Positions 52,454-61,025 of a stretch of DNA of 64,000 nt are shown piece by piece (the first letter of the stretch is position 1; every line of letters begins with the position of its first letter). This DNA comes from CAJXSN01 sp947492235 (GTDB taxonomy: Bacteria > Pseudomonadota > Alphaproteobacteria > Sphingomonadales > Sphingomonadaceae): NCBI RefSeq assembly GCF_042492175.1, contig NZ_CP170453.1, positions 310,001 through 374,000 of the forward strand. Direction: 5' to 3'. The notes under the pieces are model-generated. The model ran no database searches, was not told where the DNA came from, and saw nothing but the letters and a program-made list of their open reading frames with translations. Both the position numbers and the translations under genes were made by a program.

Positions 52454-53670
52454 GCGGCGACAGGAAGGACAGCGGCAAGCCGAAGGGCATCGCCACGCGG
52501 CTGGCGGAGGGCGGACGCCGCCTCGAATGGACCATGCCGGTGGTCAATCCGCCCGTCTGGCGCGGATCGACGCATCTTTTCGCCAATGATGCGGAGCGCG
52601 AGAAAGCGCTGGGCAAGATCGGCGACGGGCAGTTCTTTTATGGCCGGCACGGTTCGCCGACCCAATGGGCGCTGTCCGAAGCCTTGACCGAGATAGAGCC
52701 AGGCGCGGCAGGCACCGTGCTCTATCCCAGCGGAGTGGCCGCGATTGCGGGCGCGCTGATGGCGGTGCTGCGTCCCGGCGATGTGCTGCTGGTGACCGAC
52801 AATGCCTATGATCCCAGCCGCGCGATGGCGACCGGATTGCTAACCGATTTCGGCGTCGAGGCGCGCTTTTTTGATCCGATGGACACCGATGGATTTGCCG
52901 CGGCAATTTGCGAGCGGACCAGAGCCGTCCTGTTCGAGAACCCCGGCAGCCTGACGATGGAAGTCTGCGACGTGCCCGCGCTGACCGCCATCGCCCGCGA
53001 GCATGGTGTCATTTCGCTCATCGACAACACCTGGGCGTCGCCCATCGGTTTCCCCGCACTGGAGCGCGGCTGCGACATCGCGATCATGTCGCTGACCAAG
53101 CATGTGGGCGGGCATTCAGACTTGCTGTTGGGTTCGGCCAGCGCGGGTGCGAAATACTACCCCCGTCTGAAACGCACCGCTCAGGCGCTGGGGCAGGTTG
53201 TCTCGCCCGACGATGCTGCACTCGCACTGCGGGGCTTGCGGACGATGAAAGTGCGGCTGGAGCAAAGCACACGCAGCGCGCTGGCCATCGCCGAATGGTT
53301 GAAGGCGCGGCCCGAGGTCGCGCATGTGCTGTGCCCCCCGCTGCCGGGATCGCCGGGCCACGAAATATGGGCGCGCGATTTCACCGGCGGATGCGGGCTT
53401 TTCACCTTTATCCTCGAGGGACGCACCCCGCAGCATCGCAGCCGCTTTGTCGACGCGCTGGAGCATTTCGGCATCGGCTACAGCTGGGGCGGCTATGAGA
53501 GCCTGGCCCTGCCCTTCGACCCGGAAAGCATTCGTACTGACAGCCCGTGGCCACCCGCCGGTTGGAACGAAGGCGACAGGCTGGGCATTCGCCTATCAAT
53601 CGGGCTGGAAGATACAAACGACCTGATCGCGGATTGCGAACAGGCCTTTGCTATAATGGATACCGAATGA
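52450..53670 (+). CDS. metC: Cystathionine beta-lyase
   Basis: PLP enzyme of the Cys/Met metabolism family, 406 residues, cleaving cystathionine to homocysteine in methionine synthesis. The N-terminal PPVWRGSTHLF and YGRHGSPTQWALSEAL bind PLP phosphate. ENPGSLTMEVCDVPAL, IDNTWASPIGF and the PLP-lysine loop IMSLTKHVGGHSD follow in order. The C-terminus has GYSWGGYESLALPF, which fits beta-lyases of this branch, although cystathionine gamma-synthase-like activity cannot be excluded by sequence. The start is GTG at 52450, overlapping the sseA stop. Its own TGA overlaps the mechanosensitive channel's ATG. Confidence 0.92.
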   Translation: MSGDRKDSGKPKGIATRLAEGGRRLEWTMPVVNPPVWRGSTHLFANDAEREKALGKIGDGQFFYGRHGSPTQWALSEALTEIEPGAAGTVLYPSGVAAIAGALMAVLRPGDVLLVTDNAYDPSRAMATGLLTDFGVEARFFDPMDTDGFAAAICERTRAVLFENPGSLTMEVCDVPALTAIAREHGVISLIDNTWASPIGFPALERGCDIAIMSLTKHVGGHSDLLLGSASAGAKYYPRLKRTAQALGQVVSPDDAALALRGLRTMKVRLEQSTRSALAIAEWLKARPEVAHVLCPPLPGSPGHEIWARDFTGGCGLFTFILEGRTPQHRSRFVDALEHFGIGYSWGGYESLALPFDPESIRTDSPWPPAGWNEGDRLGIRLSIGLEDTNDLIADCEQAFAIMDTE

Positions 53671-54893
53671 CTGCGAACGCACAAGCCACTGCCTTACCCG
53701 ACCCTGATGCGGCGCCGGAAGCGCAGCCATTGCTCGACCCGCGCACCGGCGAGCCGCTGATCGATCCGGAAACCGGCGAACAGATGATGGGTGTGCCAAG
53801 CCAGGAACCCGTCCCGATCATCGATCCGGAGACCGGAGAAGCCATTCTCGACCCGGAAACCGGCGAACCGTTGATGGCGATCCCTTCTCCGGTGGAAACG
53901 GCCGAGCCAGAACCGTCAGAGGCAATTGGCTCTTCGGAAGAGCTCAAGGAAGCCGTTTCAGAGCGCAGCGAGACCGTGGGCGGAATGGTCGAATCGCTCG
54001 ACGCGATGGCGGTCGAAGTGGGCACGATGCGCATCTCGCTGTGGGACGGCGTGGTCGTGATCGGGGTCATTTTTCTGGTCATCGCGCTTGCTTGGGTGCT
54101 GACTAAACTGGTGCACTCCGCGCTTGCCCGCTTCACCCGGCTGGATGAAACACAGCGGCTGCTGGGCGAGAAACTGATCACCATCGCGATCTGGGCGGGC
54201 GCGTTCTTCCTCGGCATCGATTTGCTGGGGATCGATCTGACGGCCCTTGCCGTGTTCTCCGGCGCCTTCGGCCTCGCCATTGGTTTCGGCCTGCAGAAAA
54301 CCTTCGGTAATCTGATCGCCGGGATCATCCTGTTAATGGATAAGTCGATCAAGCCGGGTGACGTGATTGCCGTTGCCGATCAGGCGGGGAATTCCACCTT
54401 CGGGCAAATCCGCAAGATCGGCATTCGCGCGGTGTCCATCACCACGCGCGACCAGAAGGAATATCTGATCCCGAACGAAAACCTGATGATCAATCAGGTG
54501 GAAAACTGGTCCTATTCCAGCCGCAATGTCCGCATGCAGGTGCCGGTCGGCGTCAGCTATAATTGCGATATCAAGAAAGCCGAGGAGCTGATGCTCGAAG
54601 CAGCGAAGAGCTGCAAACGCGTCAAGAAATCGCCTCCGCCGACTTGCTGGCTGGACGAATATGGCGACAGCTCGGTGAACTTCATCATCCATTGCTGGAT
54701 TTCCGACCCCGAAGATGGCGTGGGCAACGTCAAATCCGAAGTGCTGAAGAAGCTGTGGGACCTGTTTCAGGAATCCGACATCGAAATTCCGTTCCCGCAG
54801 CGCGACCTTAATCTGCGCGGCAACGAGCAGTTCGACCAACTGGTCGCGGCCATCTCGCAGCGCGTTGAGCAGGGGAACAAGTCGGACAGCTGA
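53667..54893 (+). CDS. MscS-family mechanosensitive channel with DPETGE-repeat N-terminus
   Basis: A 408-residue channel. The first 70 residues hold four copies of a short unit, DP[RE]TGE (LLDPRTGEPLIDPETGEQM, then IIDPETGEAILDPETGEPLM), which is not usual for MscS. An acidic linker follows. Three hydrophobic segments form the core (SLWDGVVVIGVIFLVIALAW, ITIAIWAGAFFLGIDLLG, LTALAVFSGAFGLAIGFGLQ); the last leads into KTFGNLIAGIILLMDKSIKPGDVI, the MscS pore and beta-domain signature. The C-terminal alpha/beta domain has RDQKEYLIPNENLMINQVENWS. The ATG overlaps the metC stop. The channel would release ions under hypo-osmotic shock; the purpose of the repeats is unknown. Confidence 0.92.
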   Translation: MTANAQATALPDPDAAPEAQPLLDPRTGEPLIDPETGEQMMGVPSQEPVPIIDPETGEAILDPETGEPLMAIPSPVETAEPEPSEAIGSSEELKEAVSERSETVGGMVESLDAMAVEVGTMRISLWDGVVVIGVIFLVIALAWVLTKLVHSALARFTRLDETQRLLGEKLITIAIWAGAFFLGIDLLGIDLTALAVFSGAFGLAIGFGLQKTFGNLIAGIILLMDKSIKPGDVIAVADQAGNSTFGQIRKIGIRAVSITTRDQKEYLIPNENLMINQVENWSYSSRNVRMQVPVGVSYNCDIKKAEELMLEAAKSCKRVKKSPPPTCWLDEYGDSSVNFIIHCWISDPEDGVGNVKSEVLKKLWDLFQESDIEIPFPQRDLNLRGNEQFDQLVAAISQRVEQGNKSDS

Positions 54894-55021
54894 GGCGCAA
54901 GCACGACAGTCTGCCAAGTTCCTCTTCGCAGGCACAAACAGCGTCTTTCAAAATTTCTGCTACCCGCGCTGGCATGCATTCTCACTGGCGAAGCGCACCT
55001 GCGCGGCGCATCTGCCCCCTC

Positions 55022-55780
55022 ATGGCAGAAACCGGAACTATCTATCTCGTCGGAGCAGGCCCGGGTGATCCCGACCTGCTGACATTGCGCGCCGCGCGTC
55101 TGATCGAGCGCGCAGAACTGATCGTGCATGACGGTCTGGTCGATCCGGCCGTTCTCGCGCTCGCCCGCCCCGATGCCACGCTGGTGTCGGTCGCCAAGCA
55201 GCGCAGCAAACACACTCTGCCGCAGGAGGATATCAACGCTCTGCTGGTGCGCGAGGCGCAGGCCGGGCGCGATGTCGTGCGGCTGAAAGGTGGCGATCCG
55301 CTGGTTTTCGGGCGCGGCGGCGAAGAGGCCGAAGCGGCACAGGCGCATGGTGTTCCTGTCGAAATCGTCCCCGGTATCAGCGCCGCCAATGGCGCGGCGG
55401 CGGCAGCGCAGATTGCGCTGACCCACCGCGACGCGGCCAGCATCGTCACCTTTGTGGCGGGCCAGTGCAAAGGCCTGAAGAATCAGGACTGGGCGGGCCT
55501 CGCCGGGCCGGGCCGCACGCTGGTGATCTATATGGGTGTGAAGACCGCCCCGCAGATCGCTGAAAAACTGATGGAAGACGGCCTTGCGCCGGAGACACCC
55601 ATGGCGGTGGTCGAGAATGGCGCACGGCCCCAGATGCGGGTGCTGCGCGGAATGCTGGCGGGGCTGCCCGATCTTGTGACGCGCGAGAATGTCGTCAGCC
55701 CGGCGCTGATCGTGATCGGCGATGTGACGGCGCGAGAAGACGCTGCAATTGCCCAGCTCGCCTTGGAGAAATCGTTGTGA
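55022..55780 (+). CDS. cobA: Uroporphyrinogen-III C-methyltransferase (SUMT)
   Basis: SAM-dependent enzyme, 252 residues, converting uroporphyrinogen III to precorrin-2 for siroheme. The N-terminal TIYLVGAGPGDPDLLTLRAA is the first SUMT signature. VVRLKGGDPLVFGRGGEEAEA holds the SAM-binding loop, and VVENGARPQMRVLRGMLAGL is typical of the C-terminal part. It heads the sulfate reduction operon, providing siroheme with the separate dehydrogenase/ferrochelatase at 12896. ATG 55022 fits the family start; an upstream frame extension to 54974 is poor. The 128-base gap before it shows no obvious riboswitch. The TGA overlaps the next gene's GTG start. Confidence 0.96.
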   Translation: MAETGTIYLVGAGPGDPDLLTLRAARLIERAELIVHDGLVDPAVLALARPDATLVSVAKQRSKHTLPQEDINALLVREAQAGRDVVRLKGGDPLVFGRGGEEAEAAQAHGVPVEIVPGISAANGAAAAAQIALTHRDAASIVTFVAGQCKGLKNQDWAGLAGPGRTLVIYMGVKTAPQIAEKLMEDGLAPETPMAVVENGARPQMRVLRGMLAGLPDLVTRENVVSPALIVIGDVTAREDAAIAQLALEKSL

Positions 55781-56073
55781 AAATCCTTACCGGAAACGAT
55801 CTGAAAACCGGCGATGTCGTGTGGTGGGATGGCCAGAACTGGTCGCGCCATGTCGAAGACGCGGTGGATGCAGGCGACGACGCCGAAACCATTCTCGCCC
55901 GTGAAGAGGCCGCGCGCCGGGTGAATGTGCCCTACGCCATTGCGGCGGAACTGGCAGACGGCGTCCCCCGCCCCGCTCATATCAAGGACCGCGTGCGCGC
56001 GCTCGGCCCCACGGTGCGTCCCGACCTCACGCTCAAACCTGCCGACCCTCAAGCCATCGACTGGGTGATTTAG
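55777..56073 (+). CDS. DUF2849 domain-containing protein
   Basis: A 98-residue protein of the DUF2849 family, found in alphaproteobacteria next to sulfite reductase genes. It opens KILTGNDLKTGDVVWWDGQNW, contains LAREEAARRVNVPYAIAAEL, and ends ADPQAIDWVI. The function is not known; the fixed place between cobA and the sulfite reductase suggests an accessory role in siroheme loading or enzyme maturation, but that is inference. It starts with GTG overlapping the cobA stop by 4 bases and its stop abuts the ATG of the reductase gene. Confidence 0.85.
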   Translation: MKILTGNDLKTGDVVWWDGQNWSRHVEDAVDAGDDAETILAREEAARRVNVPYAIAAELADGVPRPAHIKDRVRALGPTVRPDLTLKPADPQAIDWVI

Positions 56074-57702
56074 ATGTACAAGTATGATGCCTACGACCAG
56101 CAGATGGTCGACGCCCGCGTGGACGAGTTTCGCGATCAGGTAGAGCGCCGGCTCGCCGGCAAACTGACCGAGGACCAGTTCAAGCCGCTGCGGCTGATGA
56201 ATGGGCTGTATCTGCAACTTCACGCCTACATGCTGCGGGTCGCCATTCCCTATGGCACGCTGTCCGGCGCGCAGATGCATATTCTGGCCGACATCGCCGA
56301 CAAGTATGATCGCGGTTACGGCCACTTCACCACCCGCCAGAACATCCAGTACAACTGGATCAAATTGGAAGAAGCGCCCGACCTGATGGCCGATCTCGCC
56401 AAAGTCGAGATGCACGCCATCCAGACCAGCGGCAATTGCATCCGCAACATCAGCAGCGATCATTTTGCAGGCGCGGCGGCGGACGAACTCGTCGATCCAA
56501 GGCCTTACGCCGAGCTCCTGAGACAATGGTCGAGCTTCCATCCCGAATTCATGTATCTGCCGCGCAAGTTCAAGATTGCGGTGATCGCATCGGACACCGA
56601 CCGCGCGGCCATGCGCCTGCATGATATCGGCATCCAGATTGTCGAGCAAAACGGCGAACTGGGCGCGGCGTTTTACGTCGGCGGCGGCATGGGCAGAACC
56701 CCGATGATCGCCCCGCGCATCCGCGATTTCGTGCCGCTCGATCAGCTGGTGACGTATTCGGAGGCCTGCCTGCGGGTCTACAACCGCCACGGCCGGCGCG
56801 ACAACAAGTACAAGGCGCGGATCAAGATCCTCGTCCACGAAATGGGCGCGGAAGAATATACCCGTCAGGTTGAAGAGGAATTCGCCCATCTGCTGAACCA
56901 GGGCGTGGAACCGCCGCTGGCCGAGCTGGAGCGCATCCGCACCTTCTTCGAGGACCCGGCCTTCGAGGACGGCCCCAAGACCGTCGACAAGTCCGACCCC
57001 GACTTCGCCCTCTGGGTGGAGCGCAACACGGTGCGCCACAAGCATGACAGCTACGTCAGTGCAGTAATCAGTCTAAAGCCCGTCGGCGGTATTCCAGGCG
57101 ATGCGACCTCGGCGCAGATGCATCTGATGGCTGATCTCGCGAGCCAATACAGCTTCGACGAATGCCGGGTGATGCACACGCAGAACATCGTCCTGCCGCA
57201 TGTCAAAATCGCCGATCTGTATGCCCTGTGGACCGCGCTGAACGATGCCGGTCTGGGCGAGCCAAATCTCGATCAGGTGGGCGATATCATCGCCTGCCCC
57301 GGTCTCGACTATTGCAGCCTCGCCAATGCCCGCTCGATCCCGATTTCGCAGCAGATTTCGGAGCGTTTCGCGGCCAATGGCAAGGGCGATACGCTGGGTG
57401 AGCTGAAGCTGAAAATCAGCGGCTGCATCAATGCCTGCGGGCACCACCATGCGGGGCACATCGGCATCCTCGGTGTCGATAAGAAAGGCGTCGAGAATTA
57501 CCAGTTGCTGCTGGGCGGCAGCGAGGCGGAGGACACTTCGCTCGCCAAAATCACCGGCCCCGGTTTCGACGAGGCAGGCATTGTCGATGCGGTTGAAACT
57601 ACTGCCGATGTGTACTTGCGCGAGAGGAAGGAGGGGGAGCGTTTCCTCGATACCTATCGCCGCATTGGCATGGCTCCGTTCAAGGAGGCGCTTTATGGTT
57701 GA
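56074..57702 (+). CDS. cysI: Siroheme nitrite/sulfite reductase
   Basis: A 542-residue siroheme and 4Fe-4S enzyme that reduces sulfite to sulfide (sulfite rather than nitrite judged by operon context). Two homologous halves are visible. The first has the siroheme-contact motif GHFTTRQNIQYNWI (about residues 86-99). The second has MHTQNIVLPHV and the cluster-binding cysteines in CPGLDYCSLANARS and CINACGHHHAGHIG, with spacing as in ferredoxin-type or CysI-type reductases. The ATG at 56074 directly follows the DUF2849 stop. Its 3' end overlaps the DUF934 gene by 8 bases. No CysJ flavoprotein is in the window, so the electron donor may be ferredoxin or encoded elsewhere. Confidence 0.94.
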   Translation: MYKYDAYDQQMVDARVDEFRDQVERRLAGKLTEDQFKPLRLMNGLYLQLHAYMLRVAIPYGTLSGAQMHILADIADKYDRGYGHFTTRQNIQYNWIKLEEAPDLMADLAKVEMHAIQTSGNCIRNISSDHFAGAAADELVDPRPYAELLRQWSSFHPEFMYLPRKFKIAVIASDTDRAAMRLHDIGIQIVEQNGELGAAFYVGGGMGRTPMIAPRIRDFVPLDQLVTYSEACLRVYNRHGRRDNKYKARIKILVHEMGAEEYTRQVEEEFAHLLNQGVEPPLAELERIRTFFEDPAFEDGPKTVDKSDPDFALWVERNTVRHKHDSYVSAVISLKPVGGIPGDATSAQMHLMADLASQYSFDECRVMHTQNIVLPHVKIADLYALWTALNDAGLGEPNLDQVGDIIACPGLDYCSLANARSIPISQQISERFAANGKGDTLGELKLKISGCINACGHHHAGHIGILGVDKKGVENYQLLLGGSEAEDTSLAKITGPGFDEAGIVDAVETTADVYLRERKEGERFLDTYRRIGMAPFKEALYG

Positions 57703-58159
57703 TCCGCAAACCAGTTCATTGGGCACCAGCCCCGACGACGTGCAGTTCCGCTTCCGCGATGACGAGCCGGTGGATCACGCGCAGGTAACGGTCGATGCGT
57801 TTCTGGAGCAGTCCAATTCCTCCGCTGTACGCATTGAACCGGGCGATGATGCGCAGGCGCTGATCCCGCATTTGGACCGGATCGCATTGGTCGAGGTGAA
57901 CTTCCCCGTATACGGCGACGGGCGCGGATACTCGGCCGCCCGGACCCTGCGTGAGGCTGGTTATACTGGTGAGCTGCGCGCAGTAGGCGACGTGCTTATC
58001 GACCAGCTGAGCAATATGCGCCGCTGCGGCTTTGACAGTTTCGCGCCTGACACACCGCTGGACGAGGCCGATGCAAAAGCCGCGTTCGAGCGCTGGCCGC
58101 AGCACTATCAGGCAGGTGCCGACACGCTTCGCACCATCGCCCAATTGCGCCATGAATGA
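57695..58159 (+). CDS. DUF934 domain-containing protein
   Basis: A 154-residue DUF934 protein, regularly encoded with sulfite reductase and CysH. Core features are RIALVEVNFPVYGDGRGYSAAR, LRAVGDVLIDQLSNMRRCGFDSF and the closing AAFERWPQHYQAGAD. The function is unknown; an oxidoreductase accessory role has been suggested for the family without proof. It overlaps the upstream gene by 8 bases and the downstream cysH by 8 bases, indicating strict co-translation. Confidence 0.88.
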   Translation: MVDPQTSSLGTSPDDVQFRFRDDEPVDHAQVTVDAFLEQSNSSAVRIEPGDDAQALIPHLDRIALVEVNFPVYGDGRGYSAARTLREAGYTGELRAVGDVLIDQLSNMRRCGFDSFAPDTPLDEADAKAAFERWPQHYQAGADTLRTIAQLRHE

Positions 58160-58943
58160 GCTGCGCGCCATAGATCGGCTCGACACCGCGCCCCACTTCA
58201 CACAGGCCGATGTGGACCGGTTGAACGCGCAATTCGCCGATGCCGACACGCACACCATGCTGCATAGCGTGATCGAAGGCGGGCTGGCTGGCGATATTGC
58301 AACCGTTTCCAGCTTCGGCGCGGAAAGCATTGTTTTGCTGCACTTGATCGCACAGGTCGATCCCGGCCTGCCGGTGCTGTTTCTGGAAACCGGCAAGCAT
58401 TTCCCCGAGACGCTGGCTTACCGTGACACAGTGGCCGAAACCCTCGGTCTGACAAATCTGATCAACCTGACCCCCGATGCCGATACGCTGGCGACAAAGG
58501 ACGAGAACGGTCTGCGCTGGTCCTACGATCCCGATGGCTGCTGCGATCTGCGCAAGGTCCAGCCGCTGGCGAAAGCGCTGGCAGATTACGACGCCAGCTT
58601 TACGGGACGCAAAGCCTTTCAGAACAGCGCACGCGCGGCCCTGCCCCGGTTCGAGCTGGACACCAGCGACACCGCTGGCCGCCTGAAGATCAATCCGCTG
58701 ATCGACTGGTCGCAGGACGATATCGACGCCTATTTCGAGGCGCACGACCTTCCCCGCCACCCGCTGGTGGAACGCGGCTATCCCTCGATCGGCTGCTCCC
58801 CCTGCACCCACAAAGTCGCTGCCGGGGAAGACCCACGCTCGGGCCGTTGGAAGGGCTGGGACAAAACCGAATGCGGCATCCACCTGCCGGGTCAGGAACC
58901 GGAAGACACCGATCTACCGCCCGGTTACGATCCCGCGTTTTAG
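58152..58943 (+). CDS. cysH: Adenylyl-sulfate (APS) reductase, 4Fe-4S type
   Basis: Reduces activated sulfate to sulfite; 263 residues. The PP-loop-like SSFGAESIVLLHLIA is near residue 50. The cluster ligands typical of plant-type/bacterial APS reductases are present: Cys-Cys in DGCCDLRKVQPL and Cys-x2-Cys in SIGCSPCTHKV. The catalytic cysteine is in the near C-terminal KTECGIHLPG. E. coli-type PAPS reductases lack the CC..CxxC set, so the substrate here is probably APS directly. The ATG at 58152 overlaps the DUF934 stop region. It is the last gene of the operon and converges on the SDR gene with a 10-base gap. Confidence 0.94.
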   Translation: MNELRAIDRLDTAPHFTQADVDRLNAQFADADTHTMLHSVIEGGLAGDIATVSSFGAESIVLLHLIAQVDPGLPVLFLETGKHFPETLAYRDTVAETLGLTNLINLTPDADTLATKDENGLRWSYDPDGCCDLRKVQPLAKALADYDASFTGRKAFQNSARAALPRFELDTSDTAGRLKINPLIDWSQDDIDAYFEAHDLPRHPLVERGYPSIGCSPCTHKVAAGEDPRSGRWKGWDKTECGIHLPGQEPEDTDLPPGYDPAF

Positions 58944-58953
58944 CGCCGCCAGA

Positions 58954-59874
58954 TCAAATCCACTTGCGCTCGCGGTACCAGCGCGCGGTTGCTTTCAGCC
59001 CGTCGCGGGTTGGAATTTTAGGCACCCAGAGGGCGGATGGCGGCTTGGCCTCGGCGCTCGAAACCCAATCGGGATGCGCCATATAGCCAACGCGGTCAGG
59101 GGTCAGCTTGGCCCCGTCGCGCCGCAGCAGGCGGTCCATGCGCGCAGCGAACATCATCGTGCGCTCGGACAGACGCGGGACCCACGGCTTCGTACCGACC
59201 GACGCGCCGATCGCCTGCGCCAGCTCGCGGTGCTCCCATCCGCCCGGTTTGCCGTCATCGGGCTCGAATATCTTGGAAGTGATGTCCTCGCCCGTCTCCC
59301 CCAAGACCAGCAGCAGCCGCGCCAGATCGCCGACATGGATCAACGAAGCCGCGCCATCCTTGGGCATCGGCAGAACGCGCATGGTCGCCATTTCGAACAG
59401 GTCGAGCATTTCCTTGTCGCGGGGGCCGTAAATCGCAGGCGGGCGGACAATGGTCCAATCGAGACCGCTGGCCATAACAATCCGCTCGGCCCTCAGCTTG
59501 GATGCACCATAGGCCGACAGATGCGGTTCACGCGCGGCCAGCGACGAGACGAAAACGAACCGTCGCACACCCGCATCGACTGCAGCTTCTACCGCATTCA
59601 GCGTGCCGGTGACGTTGGACATTTCGAACTCCGCCGGATCGCGCGCGCGCACCTGCCCGGCGATGTGGACGACATATTCGGCATCGCCCATCAACCGGTC
59701 GAGCGAAGCGCGATTGCCCAGATCGCCCTTGATCCACTCCACTCCGCGCTGCTTCGCCGGAACTTTCCGGGCCAGAGAACGCAGGGCAAAATCGCGCCTG
59801 CCCACCAGATCGACCAGAGCCTGCCCGACAAAGCCCGTGCCCCCAGTAATCGCCATCGATTGAGTCTGTTTCAT
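58954..59874 (-). CDS. NAD(P)-binding extended SDR (epimerase/NDUFA9-like)
   Basis: A 306-residue Rossmann protein. The N-terminal ITGGTGFVGQALVDLVGRR is the dinucleotide loop (TGxxGxxG). VVHIAGQVRARDP, FVFVSSLAAREPHLSAYGASK hold the Ser and the YxxxK pair of extended short-chain dehydrogenases. Later come WTIVRPPAIYGPRDKEML and the C-terminal variable region. Relatives include nucleotide-sugar epimerases and the complex I assembly-type NDUFA9 subunits; the substrate is unknown. The ATG overlaps the proB stop (ATGA), so the gene is co-translated with proB, and the C-terminus is convergent with cysH. Confidence 0.85.
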   Translation of the reverse strand: MKQTQSMAITGGTGFVGQALVDLVGRRDFALRSLARKVPAKQRGVEWIKGDLGNRASLDRLMGDAEYVVHIAGQVRARDPAEFEMSNVTGTLNAVEAAVDAGVRRFVFVSSLAAREPHLSAYGASKLRAERIVMASGLDWTIVRPPAIYGPRDKEMLDLFEMATMRVLPMPKDGAASLIHVGDLARLLLVLGETGEDITSKIFEPDDGKPGGWEHRELAQAIGASVGTKPWVPRLSERTMMFAARMDRLLRRDGAKLTPDRVGYMAHPDWVSSAEAKPPSALWVPKIPTRDGLKATARWYRERKWI

Positions 59875-61004
59875 ACCATCACCAAATGGTCGCGGTGGAT
59901 CACTGCACTGCGCGGCGCATAGCCGAGAATCTCTGCCTGCACATCGTTGCGTTTGCCCATCAAAGCGCGGCACGTCGCTGCATCATATTCGGCCAGCCCC
60001 AGCGCGATTTCGCGGCCATAGGGATCGACAATGCCGATAAAGTCGCCGCGCGCGAAATCGCCCTCGACGCCGGTGATGCCTGCGGCGAGCACACTGGCCC
60101 CGCTGGCCAGAGCATCGCAGCATCCCGCATCGACCTGCACGGTCCCAGCCTTACTCAGGCGGCCGCCAAGCCAGTTCTTGCGCGCACCCGGCCCGCTTTG
60201 CGCAGCGAAGACCGTGCCGATGTCCTGATCGAATGCGCGCGCGATCGGGCGATCATGCGTGCCATTGGCAATCGCAAGGACTATCCCGGCGCGCGTCGCG
60301 ATCTCTGCCGCCGCCAGCTTCGAGGCCATACCGCCCGTGCCCGGACCATCCTGCGCAGGCCCCGCAGCAGCACGCACGGTGTCTCCGATGGCATCGACAT
60401 GGGGTACCAGCGCCGCGCCTTCGTGATGGGGCGGGCGGTCATACAATCCATCGACATCGGACAGCAGCAGAACCGCATCCGCCCGGGCCGCCTGCGCCAC
60501 GCGCGCGGCCAGCCGGTCATTGTCGCCGAAACGGATTTCCTCGGTCGCCACGCTATCGTTTTCGTTCACCACCGGCACCACGCCCAGCTCCAGCAGCCGG
60601 TCGAGCGTGGCCGAGGCATTGAGATAGCGCCGCCGGTCTTCCATATCTTCCAGCGTCAGCAAGATTTGCGCCGCGACAAGTCCCTCGGCGGCGAGAACCT
60701 CGGCATAGAGCCCCGCCAATTCCACCTGCCCGACCGAGGCGGCGGCCTGCGCATCGGGCAGGCTCGCCCGGCCCCCGCCCGGCAGACCAAGGCGCGCGGC
60801 CCCCAGCGCGATGGCTCCCGAGCTGACAATGACAATTTTCTGCCCCGCCCGCTGCAACGCGGCCAATTCCCCGACCAGCCCGGCCAGCCACTCACGCCTC
60901 AGCGCGCCGTCGCTGCCCACCAGCAGGGCAGAGCCGAGCTTGACCACCAGCAGCGGACAGCTGCGGGCATCGCCCAGATCGGAAAGTTTGGTGATTGTCG
61001 CCAT
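59871..61004 (-). CDS. proB: Glutamate 5-kinase
   Basis: First enzyme of proline synthesis, phosphorylating glutamate; 377 residues, the form with a C-terminal PUA domain. The amino-acid kinase part has LLVVKLGSALLVG, IVSSGAIALGAARLGLPGG, VVPVVNENDSVATEEIRFGDND and LLLSDVDGLYDRPP. The PUA domain (about residues 290-377) begins at GTVQVDAGCCDALASGASVLAAG and has FARGDFIGIVDPYGREIALGL. The start is ATG 61004, 21 bases after obgE. proA is not in the window. Confidence 0.96.
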   Translation of the reverse strand: MATITKLSDLGDARSCPLLVVKLGSALLVGSDGALRREWLAGLVGELAALQRAGQKIVIVSSGAIALGAARLGLPGGGRASLPDAQAAASVGQVELAGLYAEVLAAEGLVAAQILLTLEDMEDRRRYLNASATLDRLLELGVVPVVNENDSVATEEIRFGDNDRLAARVAQAARADAVLLLSDVDGLYDRPPHHEGAALVPHVDAIGDTVRAAAGPAQDGPGTGGMASKLAAAEIATRAGIVLAIANGTHDRPIARAFDQDIGTVFAAQSGPGARKNWLGGRLSKAGTVQVDAGCCDALASGASVLAAGITGVEGDFARGDFIGIVDPYGREIALGLAEYDAATCRALMGKRNDVQAEILGYAPRSAVIHRDHLVMV

Positions 61005-61025
61005 GCGAGGTGAACCGCGGCGCCC

